Made by a program: the position numbers and the translations under genes
Shown here: positions 1 through 8,246 of the stretch, piece by piece
Layout of the letters: each line of letters begins with the position of its first letter
Numbering within the stretch: position 1 is the stretch's first letter
Assembly (NCBI RefSeq): GCF_002368295.1
Contig: NZ_AP018248.1
Location: 7,333,323-7,397,322 of the forward strand
Source of the DNA: Tolypothrix tenuis PCC 7101
GTDB taxonomy: Bacteria; Cyanobacteriota; Cyanobacteriia; Cyanobacteriales; Nostocaceae
Reading direction: 5' to 3'
DNA length: 64,000 bases
The notes under the pieces: model-generated
Told to the model about the DNA's origin: nothing
The model's database searches: none
What the model saw: the letters and a program-made list of their open reading frames with translations, nothing else

Positions 1-2
1 CT

Positions 3-779
3 GTGCAAGAACGTTTTCAAGCCGTCATTAAACATCGGTTACAACTTCAAATTCAAAACCGTCCTCCCTTATTCCCTTGGGAAACACAATTAGTAGACTA
101 CCCGGATTACGCCGACGAACCATCGGTAGCTTTTGTTCCTACTTGGGGTTGGATAGCACAACAGTCAAGGCTGAATTTGCCAGTTACTCTGCCGGAAAGC
201 ATTTTCCGTCAGTTGTTAGCAAAATGTCAAGTATTACTGACATCTTCCCTACCTTTGGGGGCAAAATTAGTTCAGGCTGTAGAAGAGTTATTCCCTAGCG
301 ATACTCAAACCCTAAACAACCTTAACAGCATTGCTGGATTAGTTCTGAGAAGTCCTTCTCGATCTGTAGAAGCGCTGGAGACAATGCCTAATCTTCAGAA
401 CGATTACTCAGATTTAAAAGAATCTCAACAAATGGCGTTGTCGTTACTCACAGTTAAGCAACTACTAGAGACTTTAACTATACCCATCTCACTCACTAAT
501 CCAGTGGTAGAAAGAGAATGGCTGACTAATGTCGGTGTTCTGAAGCTGAAAATTGAATACCAATCCCAGAAAAGTAAACTGCGCGTTCAGGGTGAGTTAC
601 CCACAAGAGGTATTTTCCAACTTCAAGGTAATGGTACCCAAGCCGTAGCGCATTCTTCTAGCGTGGGAAGCCTGATTGTAGAATTACCTTGCCAGCACAT
701 TAACCAAACTTATACCTTAGAAGTGGATTTCCCAGAAATCGACCAACAGCCACTTTTGTTTGTGATTAATCCAACATAA
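3..779 (+). CDS. Conserved cyanobacterial protein, possibly PatU3-like (5' end may be cut)
   Basis: The frame is open from the window edge. The first in-frame start is a GTG at base 3, so the true start may lie upstream. The 258 visible residues have no signal peptide or membrane span. An N-terminal motif PPLFPWE is followed by an acidic DYPDYADE stretch, and the C-terminal half (about 150-258) is predicted beta-rich. I recognise no enzymatic motif. In Nostoc PCC 7120, as I recall it, the genes shortly before the DUF370-gmk-psaL block are hetZ and patU5/patU3, heterocyst-pattern genes. A PatU3-type identity is therefore a synteny-based guess and not something the residues prove. It is followed by 325 bp without a gene. 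Confidence 0.75.
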   Translation: MQERFQAVIKHRLQLQIQNRPPLFPWETQLVDYPDYADEPSVAFVPTWGWIAQQSRLNLPVTLPESIFRQLLAKCQVLLTSSLPLGAKLVQAVEELFPSDTQTLNNLNSIAGLVLRSPSRSVEALETMPNLQNDYSDLKESQQMALSLLTVKQLLETLTIPISLTNPVVEREWLTNVGVLKLKIEYQSQKSKLRVQGELPTRGIFQLQGNGTQAVAHSSSVGSLIVELPCQHINQTYTLEVDFPEIDQQPLLFVINPT

Positions 780-1104
780 GTGAAATGGTAATGAATAGCA
801 CCCTAGTTTGATAAACGTCAATAGATAATTGCAGATTATCCTGGTTTTGAAACTTATCTTTTTTTTCAACAAGCGGTATTGAGGGAGCCTACGCAAACAT
901 ATATTGATTGGTAGAACCTAGCACAAGACGCGTAGATTCACAGAGATGCTATTTATATTTTGCTACCACTTTACTTAGGAAATTCCCATTCGCTAAAGGC
1001 ATTTCCATAGAGTAGGGTAGGGTAGTAGCTGGAGGCAGGTTAGTTAATTTCCATACCCAGCATAGTGTCTTAGCGTCTACATCATCGCTTGGCTCGTACT
1101 TTAA
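780..1104. other. Intergenic region, no gene seen
   Basis: This 325-bp stretch separates the first gene from the transglutaminase-like gene. It holds a short run of a GGGTA-type repeat near 1013-1025 and no clear hairpin terminator. The promoter of the downstream gene presumably lies here, but I see no convincing -35/-10 pair. Confidence 0.5.
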
Positions 1105-3453
1105 ATGTTTAATTTATCCAGGATCAATCGGTTTTGGCGTCTACCTGTAGGACATGACGATTGGCGGCAAAATCAGCAGAAGTCGCCTTTGATAGAAGTG
1201 GAAGATTCAATTGCCTTACGGGTGCTAGTGTTAGCTTTGGTAATTACGGGAATTAAGGCAACGGATATTGCTGCCCAGACTAATTTTAGTCTTTGGGCTA
1301 TTCCTGTAAGTGTTATGGGTGCAATTTGGAGTTACCGTAGTCGCCGCAATGCCAATATTACAGTCAAGTTCTGCATTGCCATAGGAATGTTAGTAGCACT
1401 GGGTGCTTTCTTTGGGCGGTTATTAGGGGAATTAAATGATACGCGGTTGGGTTTAGCAGAGTTGCTGATTCAACTTCAAATACTCCACAGCTTTGATACG
1501 CCCCGTCGGAAAGATTTGGGCTATTCAATTGTCATTGGGCTAATTTTACTAGGGGTGGCAGCAACCCTGAGTCAGACTTTAGCATTTGCGCCTGTGCTGT
1601 TGTTATTTCTAGCGATCGCACTGCCAACTTTAGTCCAAGATTATCGCTCCAGACTGGGCTTGGAGAAACTCAACCTCAAATCAGCAAAGGTAAAAGAGAA
1701 AAAATTATCTTCTCTTTTACCTTTTTATTTTTTACTATTTACATTAATTGTGGCTCTAGGGCTGGCGATTTTTGCGGTTTTACCGAGATTTCCTGGTTAT
1801 CAATTACGTACTTTTCCCGTTAGTTCCTCTATTCCGATTAAAGGTAATTTTACAGGTCGGAGCATTATTAATCCTGGTTATGTCCGCCAAGGTAATAACA
1901 AAAATCCAGGCGATGGTAACAATGGTGATGGGAATGGGCAAGGCGCAAACGGCCAACCAGGCAAAATAGATGATAATTTTTATTACGGCTTTAATAGCCA
2001 AATGAACCAAAACCTGCGGGGCGCAATGAAGCCCAAGGTAGTGATGCGGGTGCGATCGCAGGCTGAGGGTTTTTGGCGGGTATTAGCATTTGATCGCTAT
2101 ACAGGTAAAGGCTGGGAAGTATCTCGGAATGAAGATGTTACTACCCTGCGGCGATCGCCTTGGTCTTACCAAATTTTTTTACCGCGGCCAATTATTGGTG
2201 GCAAAACTCAAGAGATAGTACAAACTTATACAGTTGTATCAGATTTACCTAACTTAATCCCTGCACTGAGTTATCCCAAAGAAATTTACTTCCCCACATC
2301 GATCATCGCTGTCGATAAAGAAAATGGCTTGCGATCGCCTGTGGCATTATCAGAGGATCTCACCTATACAGTCATTTCAGAAGTCCCATACCGCGATCGC
2401 ACTAACTTAGGACAAGCCTCTACTAAATATCCCCAAAGTATCAAAAATTATTATCTGCAAATTCCCCCAGAAATTGCCGAAAAAGTTAAACAACGCACAG
2501 AAGAAATACTCGCTAACTACAATCACGAACGGGTAGGTAAGTCAAATAAAACCTTAGATTCTGCCTATGAAAAAACTCTTTACCTAGCCCAGTACTTAAA
2601 ACAAAACTATTCTATTCCCGATGATCCTTTAGGGCTACCTTATTTAGGTGATAAGGAAGACTTGGTGGATACTTTCTTGTTTAAGTATCAAGGAGGCTAC
2701 CCAGACCACTTCTCTACAGTACTCACAATCATGCTGCGTTCTATAGGCATTCCCGCACGCTTGGTAGCAGGATTTAGCCCAGGACAATTCAATCCGTTTA
2801 CGGGGATGTATGTTGTCCGGAATACAGATGCCTATGCCATAACAGAAGTTTACTTTCCTAAATATGGCTGGTTTGCCTTCGATCCAATTCCCAACCATCC
2901 TCTGCTACCCCCATCAATAGAAGATACTCAGACTTTTAGCGTACTCAATCAACTGTGGCGCTGGGTGGCTGGCTGGTTACCTTCCCCTGTTAAAGGCTGG
3001 CTGGATTATCTATTTGGGACAATATTTATCTCTTTGAGTAAAGCGATCGCTTGGTTTTTTGCTTTATTCTCTCAAGGTTGGCTAGGTGTATTGACTGGCT
3101 TAATCTTGTCCACCACAACCGCTTTCTTTACTTGGCTGGGTTGGGTACAGTGGCGCGAGTGGCTAAACCGCCGATGGTTAAAGAGATTATCACCAATGGA
3201 AAGCCTTTATCAACAAATGCTGCAATGGACAGCAAAACAAGGTTTAGGCAAGCATCCTGCACAAACACCCTTAGAGTATGCCAGAGTCGCTTACCAGCAT
3301 CATTCACCAAGTAATGCCCAGATAATTGATGAAATTTGTCAAGCCTATGTAAAGTGGCGTTATGGTAGCCATACTCCTAATTTGCCGCAGCTACGACAAC
3401 GATGGCAAGAAGTAACAACTACCACCACTAAACCGAATTTAAAAAACCGATGA
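1105..3453 (+). CDS. TgpA-type membrane transglutaminase-like protein with degenerate catalytic triad
   Basis: This 782-residue protein has the TgpA layout: an N-terminal block of hydrophobic helices (about 35-215, DUF3488-like), an extracytoplasmic segment with a Gly/Asn-rich loop near 265-285, a transglutaminase-core fold (about 490-600), another membrane helix near 660-690 and a C-terminal DUF4129-like domain (about 700-760). In active members the core carries Cys-His-Asp. Here the GYC-like motif reads GYPDHF with Pro533, the HAW-like motif reads DAYAITEVYF with Tyr577, and only Asp593 (FDP) remains. It is probably inactive as a transglutaminase and may keep a binding or structural role in the envelope. 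The ATG start gives full domain coverage. A strong hairpin terminator follows. Confidence 0.88.
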   Translation: MFNLSRINRFWRLPVGHDDWRQNQQKSPLIEVEDSIALRVLVLALVITGIKATDIAAQTNFSLWAIPVSVMGAIWSYRSRRNANITVKFCIAIGMLVALGAFFGRLLGELNDTRLGLAELLIQLQILHSFDTPRRKDLGYSIVIGLILLGVAATLSQTLAFAPVLLLFLAIALPTLVQDYRSRLGLEKLNLKSAKVKEKKLSSLLPFYFLLFTLIVALGLAIFAVLPRFPGYQLRTFPVSSSIPIKGNFTGRSIINPGYVRQGNNKNPGDGNNGDGNGQGANGQPGKIDDNFYYGFNSQMNQNLRGAMKPKVVMRVRSQAEGFWRVLAFDRYTGKGWEVSRNEDVTTLRRSPWSYQIFLPRPIIGGKTQEIVQTYTVVSDLPNLIPALSYPKEIYFPTSIIAVDKENGLRSPVALSEDLTYTVISEVPYRDRTNLGQASTKYPQSIKNYYLQIPPEIAEKVKQRTEEILANYNHERVGKSNKTLDSAYEKTLYLAQYLKQNYSIPDDPLGLPYLGDKEDLVDTFLFKYQGGYPDHFSTVLTIMLRSIGIPARLVAGFSPGQFNPFTGMYVVRNTDAYAITEVYFPKYGWFAFDPIPNHPLLPPSIEDTQTFSVLNQLWRWVAGWLPSPVKGWLDYLFGTIFISLSKAIAWFFALFSQGWLGVLTGLILSTTTAFFTWLGWVQWREWLNRRWLKRLSPMESLYQQMLQWTAKQGLGKHPAQTPLEYARVAYQHHSPSNAQIIDEICQAYVKWRYGSHTPNLPQLRQRWQEVTTTTTKPNLKNR

Positions 3454-3487
3454 CTTAGGTTCTCTATCTGATAGATTTAGCAACTTG

Positions 3488-3530
3488 AAGTAAGGGAATT
3501 ATGATTTATCCCTTACTTTTTTGTTTTTTT
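3488..3530 (+). terminator. Rho-independent terminator after the TgpA-like gene
   Basis: There is a 10-bp perfect stem (AAGTAAGGGA at 3488-3497 with its complement at 3509-3518), an 11-nt loop and a T-rich tail, 35 bp after the stop codon. Confidence 0.85.
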
Positions 3531-4049
3531 ACCCTTATCCCAGTGGGAAAATCGAATGCGACAAATATGTCGGTAAGTGACTAAAGACAATTAATTACAC
3601 AAGTTGCTTTTGTGTCCTCTGTTTGCAGCAATGAATTTAATTCTGAGGAATTATCAGCACATCATTACGCGCTTCTACTGATAATCAATGCGTAACAAAA
3701 ATTTTTTAGGGGATATGCGCTGATAAATGTTGCGTATCAATCCGTAATGACGAAAATCTCAAATAATCCATGTTTGAGGGTTTTAACCTGTTGCCAAATT
3801 GTCGAGAATTGGTATTAATAGGTTTATGTATTAAAAAAGACCTGTAAGTATAATTTGTCTAAGGTTTATTTCGCATATATCTTTAGGATGATTTTCAGGT
3901 AAATAAGTGTAGAAATCGCTAAAGATAGCAATTTTTATATAAAAACTAGGAATAACGTTAATTTAAGCGTTGTAACTCGAATTTTTTAGGGATAACATGG
4001 AAATAATTATGTACTGACTGCTCACAGACCATTTGGTATCCGTTTATTT
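3531..4049. other. Intergenic region upstream of the DUF370 gene
   Basis: About 520 bp of AT-rich sequence without a credible gene. A short motif AATTTTTTAGGG(G)ATA occurs twice, near 3699 and 3982. The DUF370-gmk promoter is expected near the right end. No riboswitch-like structure was recognised. Confidence 0.4.
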
Positions 4050-4316
4050 ATGGAAATTCAATTAATTAATATAGGTTTTGGCAACATCGTATCTGCTAAC
4101 CGCGTAGTTGCCATTGTTAGTCCAGAGTCTGCACCGATTAAGCGGATCATCACTGATGCCCGCGATAGAGGTCAACTGATTGACGCAACCTATGGTCGGA
4201 GGACGAGAGCTGTGATTATTACCGATTCCAGCCACGTCATTTTGTCAGCGATTCAACCAGAAACTGTAGCGAATCGCTTCGTAATTTCCCGCGAACATCA
4301 AAATGTAGAAAATTAA
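4050..4316 (+). CDS. DUF370/RemA-like small DNA-binding regulator
   Basis: The 88-residue protein matches the DUF370 family throughout: N-terminal MEIQLINIGFGN, the PIKRII motif and the RGQLIDATYGRRTR segment, ending with the VILSAIQP signature. RemA of Bacillus activates extracellular-matrix genes as an oligomeric DNA-binding protein; the cyanobacterial role is not known to me. It lies 168 bp upstream of gmk on the same strand, a pairing common in bacteria, so co-transcription is likely. The ATG start coincides with the conserved family N-terminus. Confidence 0.92.
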   Translation: MEIQLINIGFGNIVSANRVVAIVSPESAPIKRIITDARDRGQLIDATYGRRTRAVIITDSSHVILSAIQPETVANRFVISREHQNVEN

Positions 4317-4484
4317 ATCAGGGTGGGCTATTAGCCCTACCCTATTTGCACCACATCGGCAGTACTATGTGAATTAGACGATATTTTATGTGACCCCTGT
4401 TACTAATTTCTTAGTCGAAAGTTACAAGTTAACCAATACTAGACTAAGAAATCCCGTCTATCGATTAATTCACAGGTTTAGCGG

Positions 4485-5084
4485 ATGATGCAAGTTCTAC
4501 CCATCCAGAGTGCTGCTACTACTAAAGAATGCCTGCCTCATGGCCGGCTGATTGTTTTAACTGGTCCCAGTGGAGTTGGCAAAGGTACTTTAATGCGTGT
4601 ACTTTTGCAACGTCATCCGGAACTCTATTATTCTGTATCCATGACGACTCGTTCTCCTCGTTCTGGGGAAATCAACGGCAAAAATTATTATTTTGTGAGC
4701 CGTAGCAAGTTTGAACAATTAGTGGCCCAAGGCGAATTCTTGGAATGGGCAGAATTTGCTGGTAATTACTACGGAACACCCCGTGAAGTTGTGCTTAACC
4801 AGGTCAATTCTGGAAAGTTAGTGGTACTAGAAATTGAGTTGGAAGGAGCAAGACAAATTCGTGCTTCTTTCCCTAGTGCCCATAGCATTTTTATATTGCC
4901 ACCTTCCTTCGAGGAACTGGAAAAGCGGATACGCGGTCGCGCCCAAGATTCTGAAGAAGCGATCGCTCGTCGTCTGCGCCGCGCTCAAGAAGAAATTCAA
5001 GCAGCAGATGAATTTGATGTTCAAATCGTTAATGACGATTTTGAAACCGCTTTAAATGCGTTAGAAGCAGAATTATTCGGGTAA
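4485..5084 (+). CDS. gmk: Guanylate kinase
   Basis: This cytosolic enzyme phosphorylates GMP to GDP with ATP. The 199-residue sequence has the P-loop GPSGVGKGT (about 27-35), the GMP-binding segment SVSMTTRSPRSGE, the NYYFVS motif and the lid RGRAQDSEEAIARRL. Length is normal for the family. Two ATG codons are adjacent (4485 and 4488) and either could start translation. It follows the DUF370 gene and ends just before a large palindrome that probably terminates the transcript. Confidence 0.97.
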   Translation: MMQVLPIQSAATTKECLPHGRLIVLTGPSGVGKGTLMRVLLQRHPELYYSVSMTTRSPRSGEINGKNYYFVSRSKFEQLVAQGEFLEWAEFAGNYYGTPREVVLNQVNSGKLVVLEIELEGARQIRASFPSAHSIFILPPSFEELEKRIRGRAQDSEEAIARRLRRAQEEIQAADEFDVQIVNDDFETALNALEAELFG

Positions 5085-5133
5085 TTTGGCATTTTTATTC
5101 CCAGCTTGAGCGCTTTCATAATTCACTAGATAA

Positions 5134-5172
5134 AAGGACAGATAAAACAGCCGGGCTGTTTTATCTGTCCTT
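5134..5172 (+). terminator. 39-bp near-perfect palindrome, probable gmk terminator
   Basis: Arms of 19 bp (AAGGACAGATAAAACAGCC at 5134-5152 and its complement at 5154-5172) are separated by one base, 50 bp after the gmk stop codon. The tail is TTGTTGGCTTTATTA, so the T-run is weak. It may instead be a dispersed palindromic repeat that serves as a terminator for both strands. Confidence 0.6.
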
Positions 5173-5204
5173 GTTGGCTTTATTACAGTTAGTCGGCGCT
5201 TGAT

Positions 5205-5234
5205 TGTTCATCCCACTTCAGGATGGGATGAACA
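5205..5234. repeat. Inverted repeat, 11-bp arms
   Basis: TGTTCATCCCA at 5205-5215 pairs with TGGGATGAACA at 5224-5234 around an 8-nt loop. Together with 5322-5349 (arms TCATCCACCA and TGGTGGGATGA) it lies downstream of psaL on the minus strand. Either could end the psaL transcript. Confidence 0.6.
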
Positions 5235-5361
5235 GCCAGCAAAATACTTGGGGCATAAAGAACAGGGCATTGATATTTGTCTCATATCTCATACCCCATA
5301 CCCTATGCCCTATGTTCGCTCTCATCCACCACAGCAATTGGTGGGATGAAAACAGATAAAT

Positions 5362-5877
5362 TTAACCTACTAGGCCTTGAATGAGTGCCAAATTAATTGT
5401 TAAGAAGTAAGCAACTACTGCACCACCAATACCACCAATTAAGAAAGCACTGGCAAAGTTATTCCAGCCTTCATTGCTAGTAAAAGCATCTGGAGGATTA
5501 CCAGCGGTAACGCTAGCAAGTGCTTTGGGAGGATTGCTGTGGGAATACAAAGACAAAGCAGCGGTCAGAAGTACAACCAAGCCAACTGCTCCAAGTAAGC
5601 CAGCTAAGTCAGCACTGGGTGTATTCCGCAGTGGGCCTAATTTAGCAAAGGGCCCAAATAACCAGTAACCATGAGCCATACCAACTTCTAGCCCACGTCT
5701 AAAAGGAGTAAGCCCAGGACGATATGCGGGTAAGTTACCAATAAACCACTTCACTAAGGGAGAAGAATTAACTGGTGTTTCGAGGTTACCTATTTGTGGA
5801 TCGCGTCCTGCGGGAAAAACAACCTCACGATTTCTAGGATCGCTGGGATTATTTTTGGATGCATCTACTGCTTGCAT
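5362..5877 (-). CDS. psaL: Photosystem I reaction-centre subunit XI (PsaL)
   Basis: PsaL is a thylakoid membrane subunit needed for trimer or tetramer contacts of photosystem I. The 171 residues match the family: the N-terminal segment DPRNREVVFPAGRDPQIGNL, the PVNSSPLVKWFIGNLPAYRPG motif, the region GLEVGMAHGYWLFGPF and two clear C-terminal membrane helices (about 87-113 and 140-165). It starts 265 bp after the psaJ stop, on the same strand, with an intervening hairpin, so it may have its own promoter. The ATG at 5877 gives the usual N-terminus. Confidence 0.97.
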   Translation of the reverse strand: MQAVDASKNNPSDPRNREVVFPAGRDPQIGNLETPVNSSPLVKWFIGNLPAYRPGLTPFRRGLEVGMAHGYWLFGPFAKLGPLRNTPSADLAGLLGAVGLVVLLTAALSLYSHSNPPKALASVTAGNPPDAFTSNEGWNNFASAFLIGGIGGAVVAYFLTINLALIQGLVG

Positions 5878-5986
5878 ATTTTATGTTGCCTCTAAATTTA
5901 GAATTGTGGCAGTTTCATATTAATAATAATTGTATCTAACGGTGATTTTTGGCAGATAAGTTTAGAAAAATTAATTTAGCTAATTT

Positions 5987-6037
5987 CAATAAATGAAACT
6001 CGCAACCTGTTGACAGCATTACGAGTTTCATTTATTG
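5987..6037 (-). terminator. Hairpin between psaJ and psaL
   Basis: Perfect 16-bp arms (CAATAAATGAAACTCG at 5987-6002 and its complement at 6022-6037) enclose a 19-nt loop, about 105 bp downstream of psaJ. It could terminate or attenuate psaFJ transcripts ahead of psaL, or stabilise a processed 3' end. The tail on the minus strand is not strongly T-rich. Confidence 0.6.
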
Positions 6038-6142
6038 ATAACGCCTATTATAGTTATATTTTCACCCCATGAGGTTGAAGTATATAACTACAGGATATAA
6101 GACAGAAGACAACAAATTCAAATTTGAAAAGATGTCTTCTAA

Positions 6143-6292
6143 TTATGGTAATGGGTGGAAAAGTAAGTCTGGGAAAAAGCGGTTAAATTCAATCAAAATC
6201 CCGGCTGTAATTGTTAACCAAATGGTAGCTGCTACAGGTGCCGTGGAAATAAACTTAATCAAATATGATGAGCTATCGCCTTTGTCTGCCAT
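6143..6292 (-). CDS. psaJ: Photosystem I reaction-centre subunit IX (PsaJ)
   Basis: A 49-codon frame read on the minus strand starts MADKGDSSSYLIKF and continues STAPVAATIWLTITAG, ILIEFNRFFPDLL and FHPLP. This is the single-helix PsaJ protein with its conserved RFFPD...FHP tail. It is short and easily missed; a longer spurious plus-strand frame covers it. It lies 39 bp downstream of psaF in the usual psaF-psaJ order and surely shares its transcript. PsaJ binds chlorophyll and carotenoid next to PsaF at the periphery of photosystem I. Confidence 0.96.
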   Translation of the reverse strand: MADKGDSSSYLIKFISTAPVAATIWLTITAGILIEFNRFFPDLLFHPLP

Positions 6293-6331
6293 GAATTTAG
6301 CCTCCAAAACAAGTTAATTAATGGTGATGAA

Positions 6332-6826
6332 TTAGCGTGGGGAAATGGGGATTTCTGTATCCTTAGCGGTTAATTCACCTGAGAGTAATTCTTTGATAGC
6401 AGAGGCAGGCCAAGCAAAGCCTGTTGCTATAATTGGTAGCGCCAAACCGAGGTCGATTTGGATTTCTTTTTGTTCAGTATCAGAAGCCTTTTTGATGGCT
6501 TGTAGATAAGTACGACCTACCCAACCAATCCAACCAGCAATGTAAAGGAAGAGAATGCTGGGGATTAAAAAGTCACCTGCTTTATCGAGACGACCATCCA
6601 CAATCAAGTGGGGGTAACCCTCAGGTCCGCACAATTCTTGAGCATAACGCTCAAACCGTTTTTGGCCTGATTGGGGATCGGCGGTAGTATTCCGGGCATT
6701 TTTTGCTAGCTCTTGAAAAGCGGGAGTGTCTGCACATGGTTTCAGATCAGCCCCCAGTGCCTTCGCAGGTGGGGCAAAATTGAACCAAAGACAAATCGCT
6801 AAAGCCAAAGCAAACAATCGTCGCAT
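6332..6826 (-). CDS. psaF: Photosystem I reaction-centre subunit III (PsaF)
   Basis: PsaF is the plastocyanin/cytochrome c6-side subunit of photosystem I. The 164-residue precursor begins with a signal peptide (MRRLFALALAICLWF, likely cleaved after the AKA near residue 23). The mature part follows with LKPCADTPAF, the paired cysteines near 32 and 66 (LCGPEG), the HLIVDGR motif, and membrane helices (about 88-110 and 127-150). Length is typical. psaJ follows 39 bp later. Confidence 0.97.
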   Translation of the reverse strand: MRRLFALALAICLWFNFAPPAKALGADLKPCADTPAFQELAKNARNTTADPQSGQKRFERYAQELCGPEGYPHLIVDGRLDKAGDFLIPSILFLYIAGWIGWVGRTYLQAIKKASDTEQKEIQIDLGLALPIIATGFAWPASAIKELLSGELTAKDTEIPISPR

Positions 6827-7118
6827 GGAGTTGTTTCCTTTTATTACAAAACAAAAAGTTTTTTGTACAAAACGAAGCGGCTTGTACAGTGTTTATTTAG
6901 ATAACTAGCAAGTCATCATACTCTTGCCGGGGAACCGAGTAAAGTTTAAGTAAATAAAAGTTAAAGCTTCTCAACTAAGTTTCTATTGAGTTCTGAGTTC
7001 AGCGTGCCAACTGCCGAGTAAAATTTCGTAATATTTGAGCATATTCAAGGCTGCTCACTGAACGCCAAAACCCAGGACTTTAGACTCCCCATTCAATACT
7101 CATAATTCTTGTGTAGCA

Positions 7119-8165
7119 ATGGCAACCGTTTTAGCAATCGAAACTAGCTGTGATGAAACTGCCGTAGCAATTGTTAACAATCGTCAGGTTTGTAGCAGCA
7201 TCATAGCTTCTCAAATTCCCATCCATCAGCAGTATGGCGGAGTAGTACCAGAGGTAGCATCTCGCCAGCACTTAGAAACGATCAATTGGGCGATCGCTCA
7301 AGCTTTAGAGCAAAGCCAATTAAGCTGGGAGCAAATTGATGGCATAGCTGCCACCTGCGCCCCTGGACTTGTCGGCGCGCTGTTGGTAGGGTTAACTGCT
7401 GCCAAAACTTTAGCAATCATCCAAAAAAAGCCATTCTTGGGAATTCACCATCTCGAAGGCCACATTTACGCAACTTACTTGAGTGAGCCAACTTTAAATC
7501 CCCCTTTCCTTAGCTTACTCGTTTCGGGAGGACATACAAGCTTGATTTATGTCAAGGATTGTGGTAAATACGAAACCCTAGGAGAAACCCGTGATGATGC
7601 GGCGGGAGAGGCTTTTGACAAAATAGCGCGGCTGTTAAAGCTGGGTTATCCAGGAGGGCCAGTAATCGATCAATTGGCACAAACAGGCAATCCCCAAGCT
7701 TTTGCTTTGCCAGAAGGCAAAGTTTCCCTCCCTGGTGGGGGATATCATCGCTATGACGGCAGTTTTAGTGGCTTGAAGACAGCTGTACTGCGGTTAGTGC
7801 AGCAACTAGAGAAGAATAATACTCCCATCCCCATACCCGATGTTGCAGCCAGCTTTCAAGAAACTGTAGCGCGATCGCTTACCAAAAGAGCGATCGCCTG
7901 TGCCTTAGATTATGGACTCAGTACAATTGCTGTGGGTGGAGGTGTAGCAGCTAACAGCGGACTGAGAAAAAATTTACAAGCTGCTGCTGCCGAGCATAAC
8001 TTGCGCGTCCTCTTTCCGCCGTTAAAATTTTGTACAGATAACGCTGCCATGATTGCCTGTGCCGCCGCCGAACATTTATCGCGAGGGCATACCTCTCCTC
8101 TGACGCTGGGCGTGGAATCTAGGTTATCGCTGGCTCAGGTGATGAATTTATATCAACAAGGTTAG
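7119..8165 (+). CDS. tsaD: tRNA N6-adenosine threonylcarbamoyltransferase
   Basis: TsaD transfers the threonylcarbamoyl group to A37 of tRNAs that read ANN codons. The 348 residues show the ASKHA-fold signatures: MATVLAIETSCDET at the N-terminus, the metal-binding HHLEGHIYA motif (about 110-118), LLVSGGHTSL, the GEAFDK(I)ARLL segment and GGVAANSGLR. Length is typical. The partner enzyme TsaC, which makes the threonylcarbamoyl-AMP intermediate, is encoded at 14305 in the same window. The ATG is chosen because the family N-terminus starts there. Confidence 0.97.
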   Translation: MATVLAIETSCDETAVAIVNNRQVCSSIIASQIPIHQQYGGVVPEVASRQHLETINWAIAQALEQSQLSWEQIDGIAATCAPGLVGALLVGLTAAKTLAIIQKKPFLGIHHLEGHIYATYLSEPTLNPPFLSLLVSGGHTSLIYVKDCGKYETLGETRDDAAGEAFDKIARLLKLGYPGGPVIDQLAQTGNPQAFALPEGKVSLPGGGYHRYDGSFSGLKTAVLRLVQQLEKNNTPIPIPDVAASFQETVARSLTKRAIACALDYGLSTIAVGGGVAANSGLRKNLQAAAAEHNLRVLFPPLKFCTDNAAMIACAAAEHLSRGHTSPLTLGVESRLSLAQVMNLYQQG

Positions 8166-8166
8166 T

Positions 8167-8200
8167 GGGCATAGGGCATAGGGCATAGGGCATGGGGCAT
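8167..8200. repeat. Heptameric short tandem repeat (GGGCATA)n
   Basis: Four to five copies of a GGGCATA/GGGCATG heptamer directly follow tsaD. Such degenerate heptamer arrays are common between genes in Nostocales. Confidence 0.85.
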
Positions 8201-8246
8201 CGGTTATTACTTTCCTGCTCCCTCTGCTTCCTCTCCTCCCTCATCC

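Noticed and set aside
6069..6317. Plus-strand frame of 82 codons
   Set aside because: It is the shadow of psaJ on the opposite strand and has no protein-like composition.
8167..8200. Possible CRISPR-like array
   Set aside because: Units of 7 bp with no spacers; this is a heptamer tandem repeat as at 48523, 51278, 52829 and 52995.
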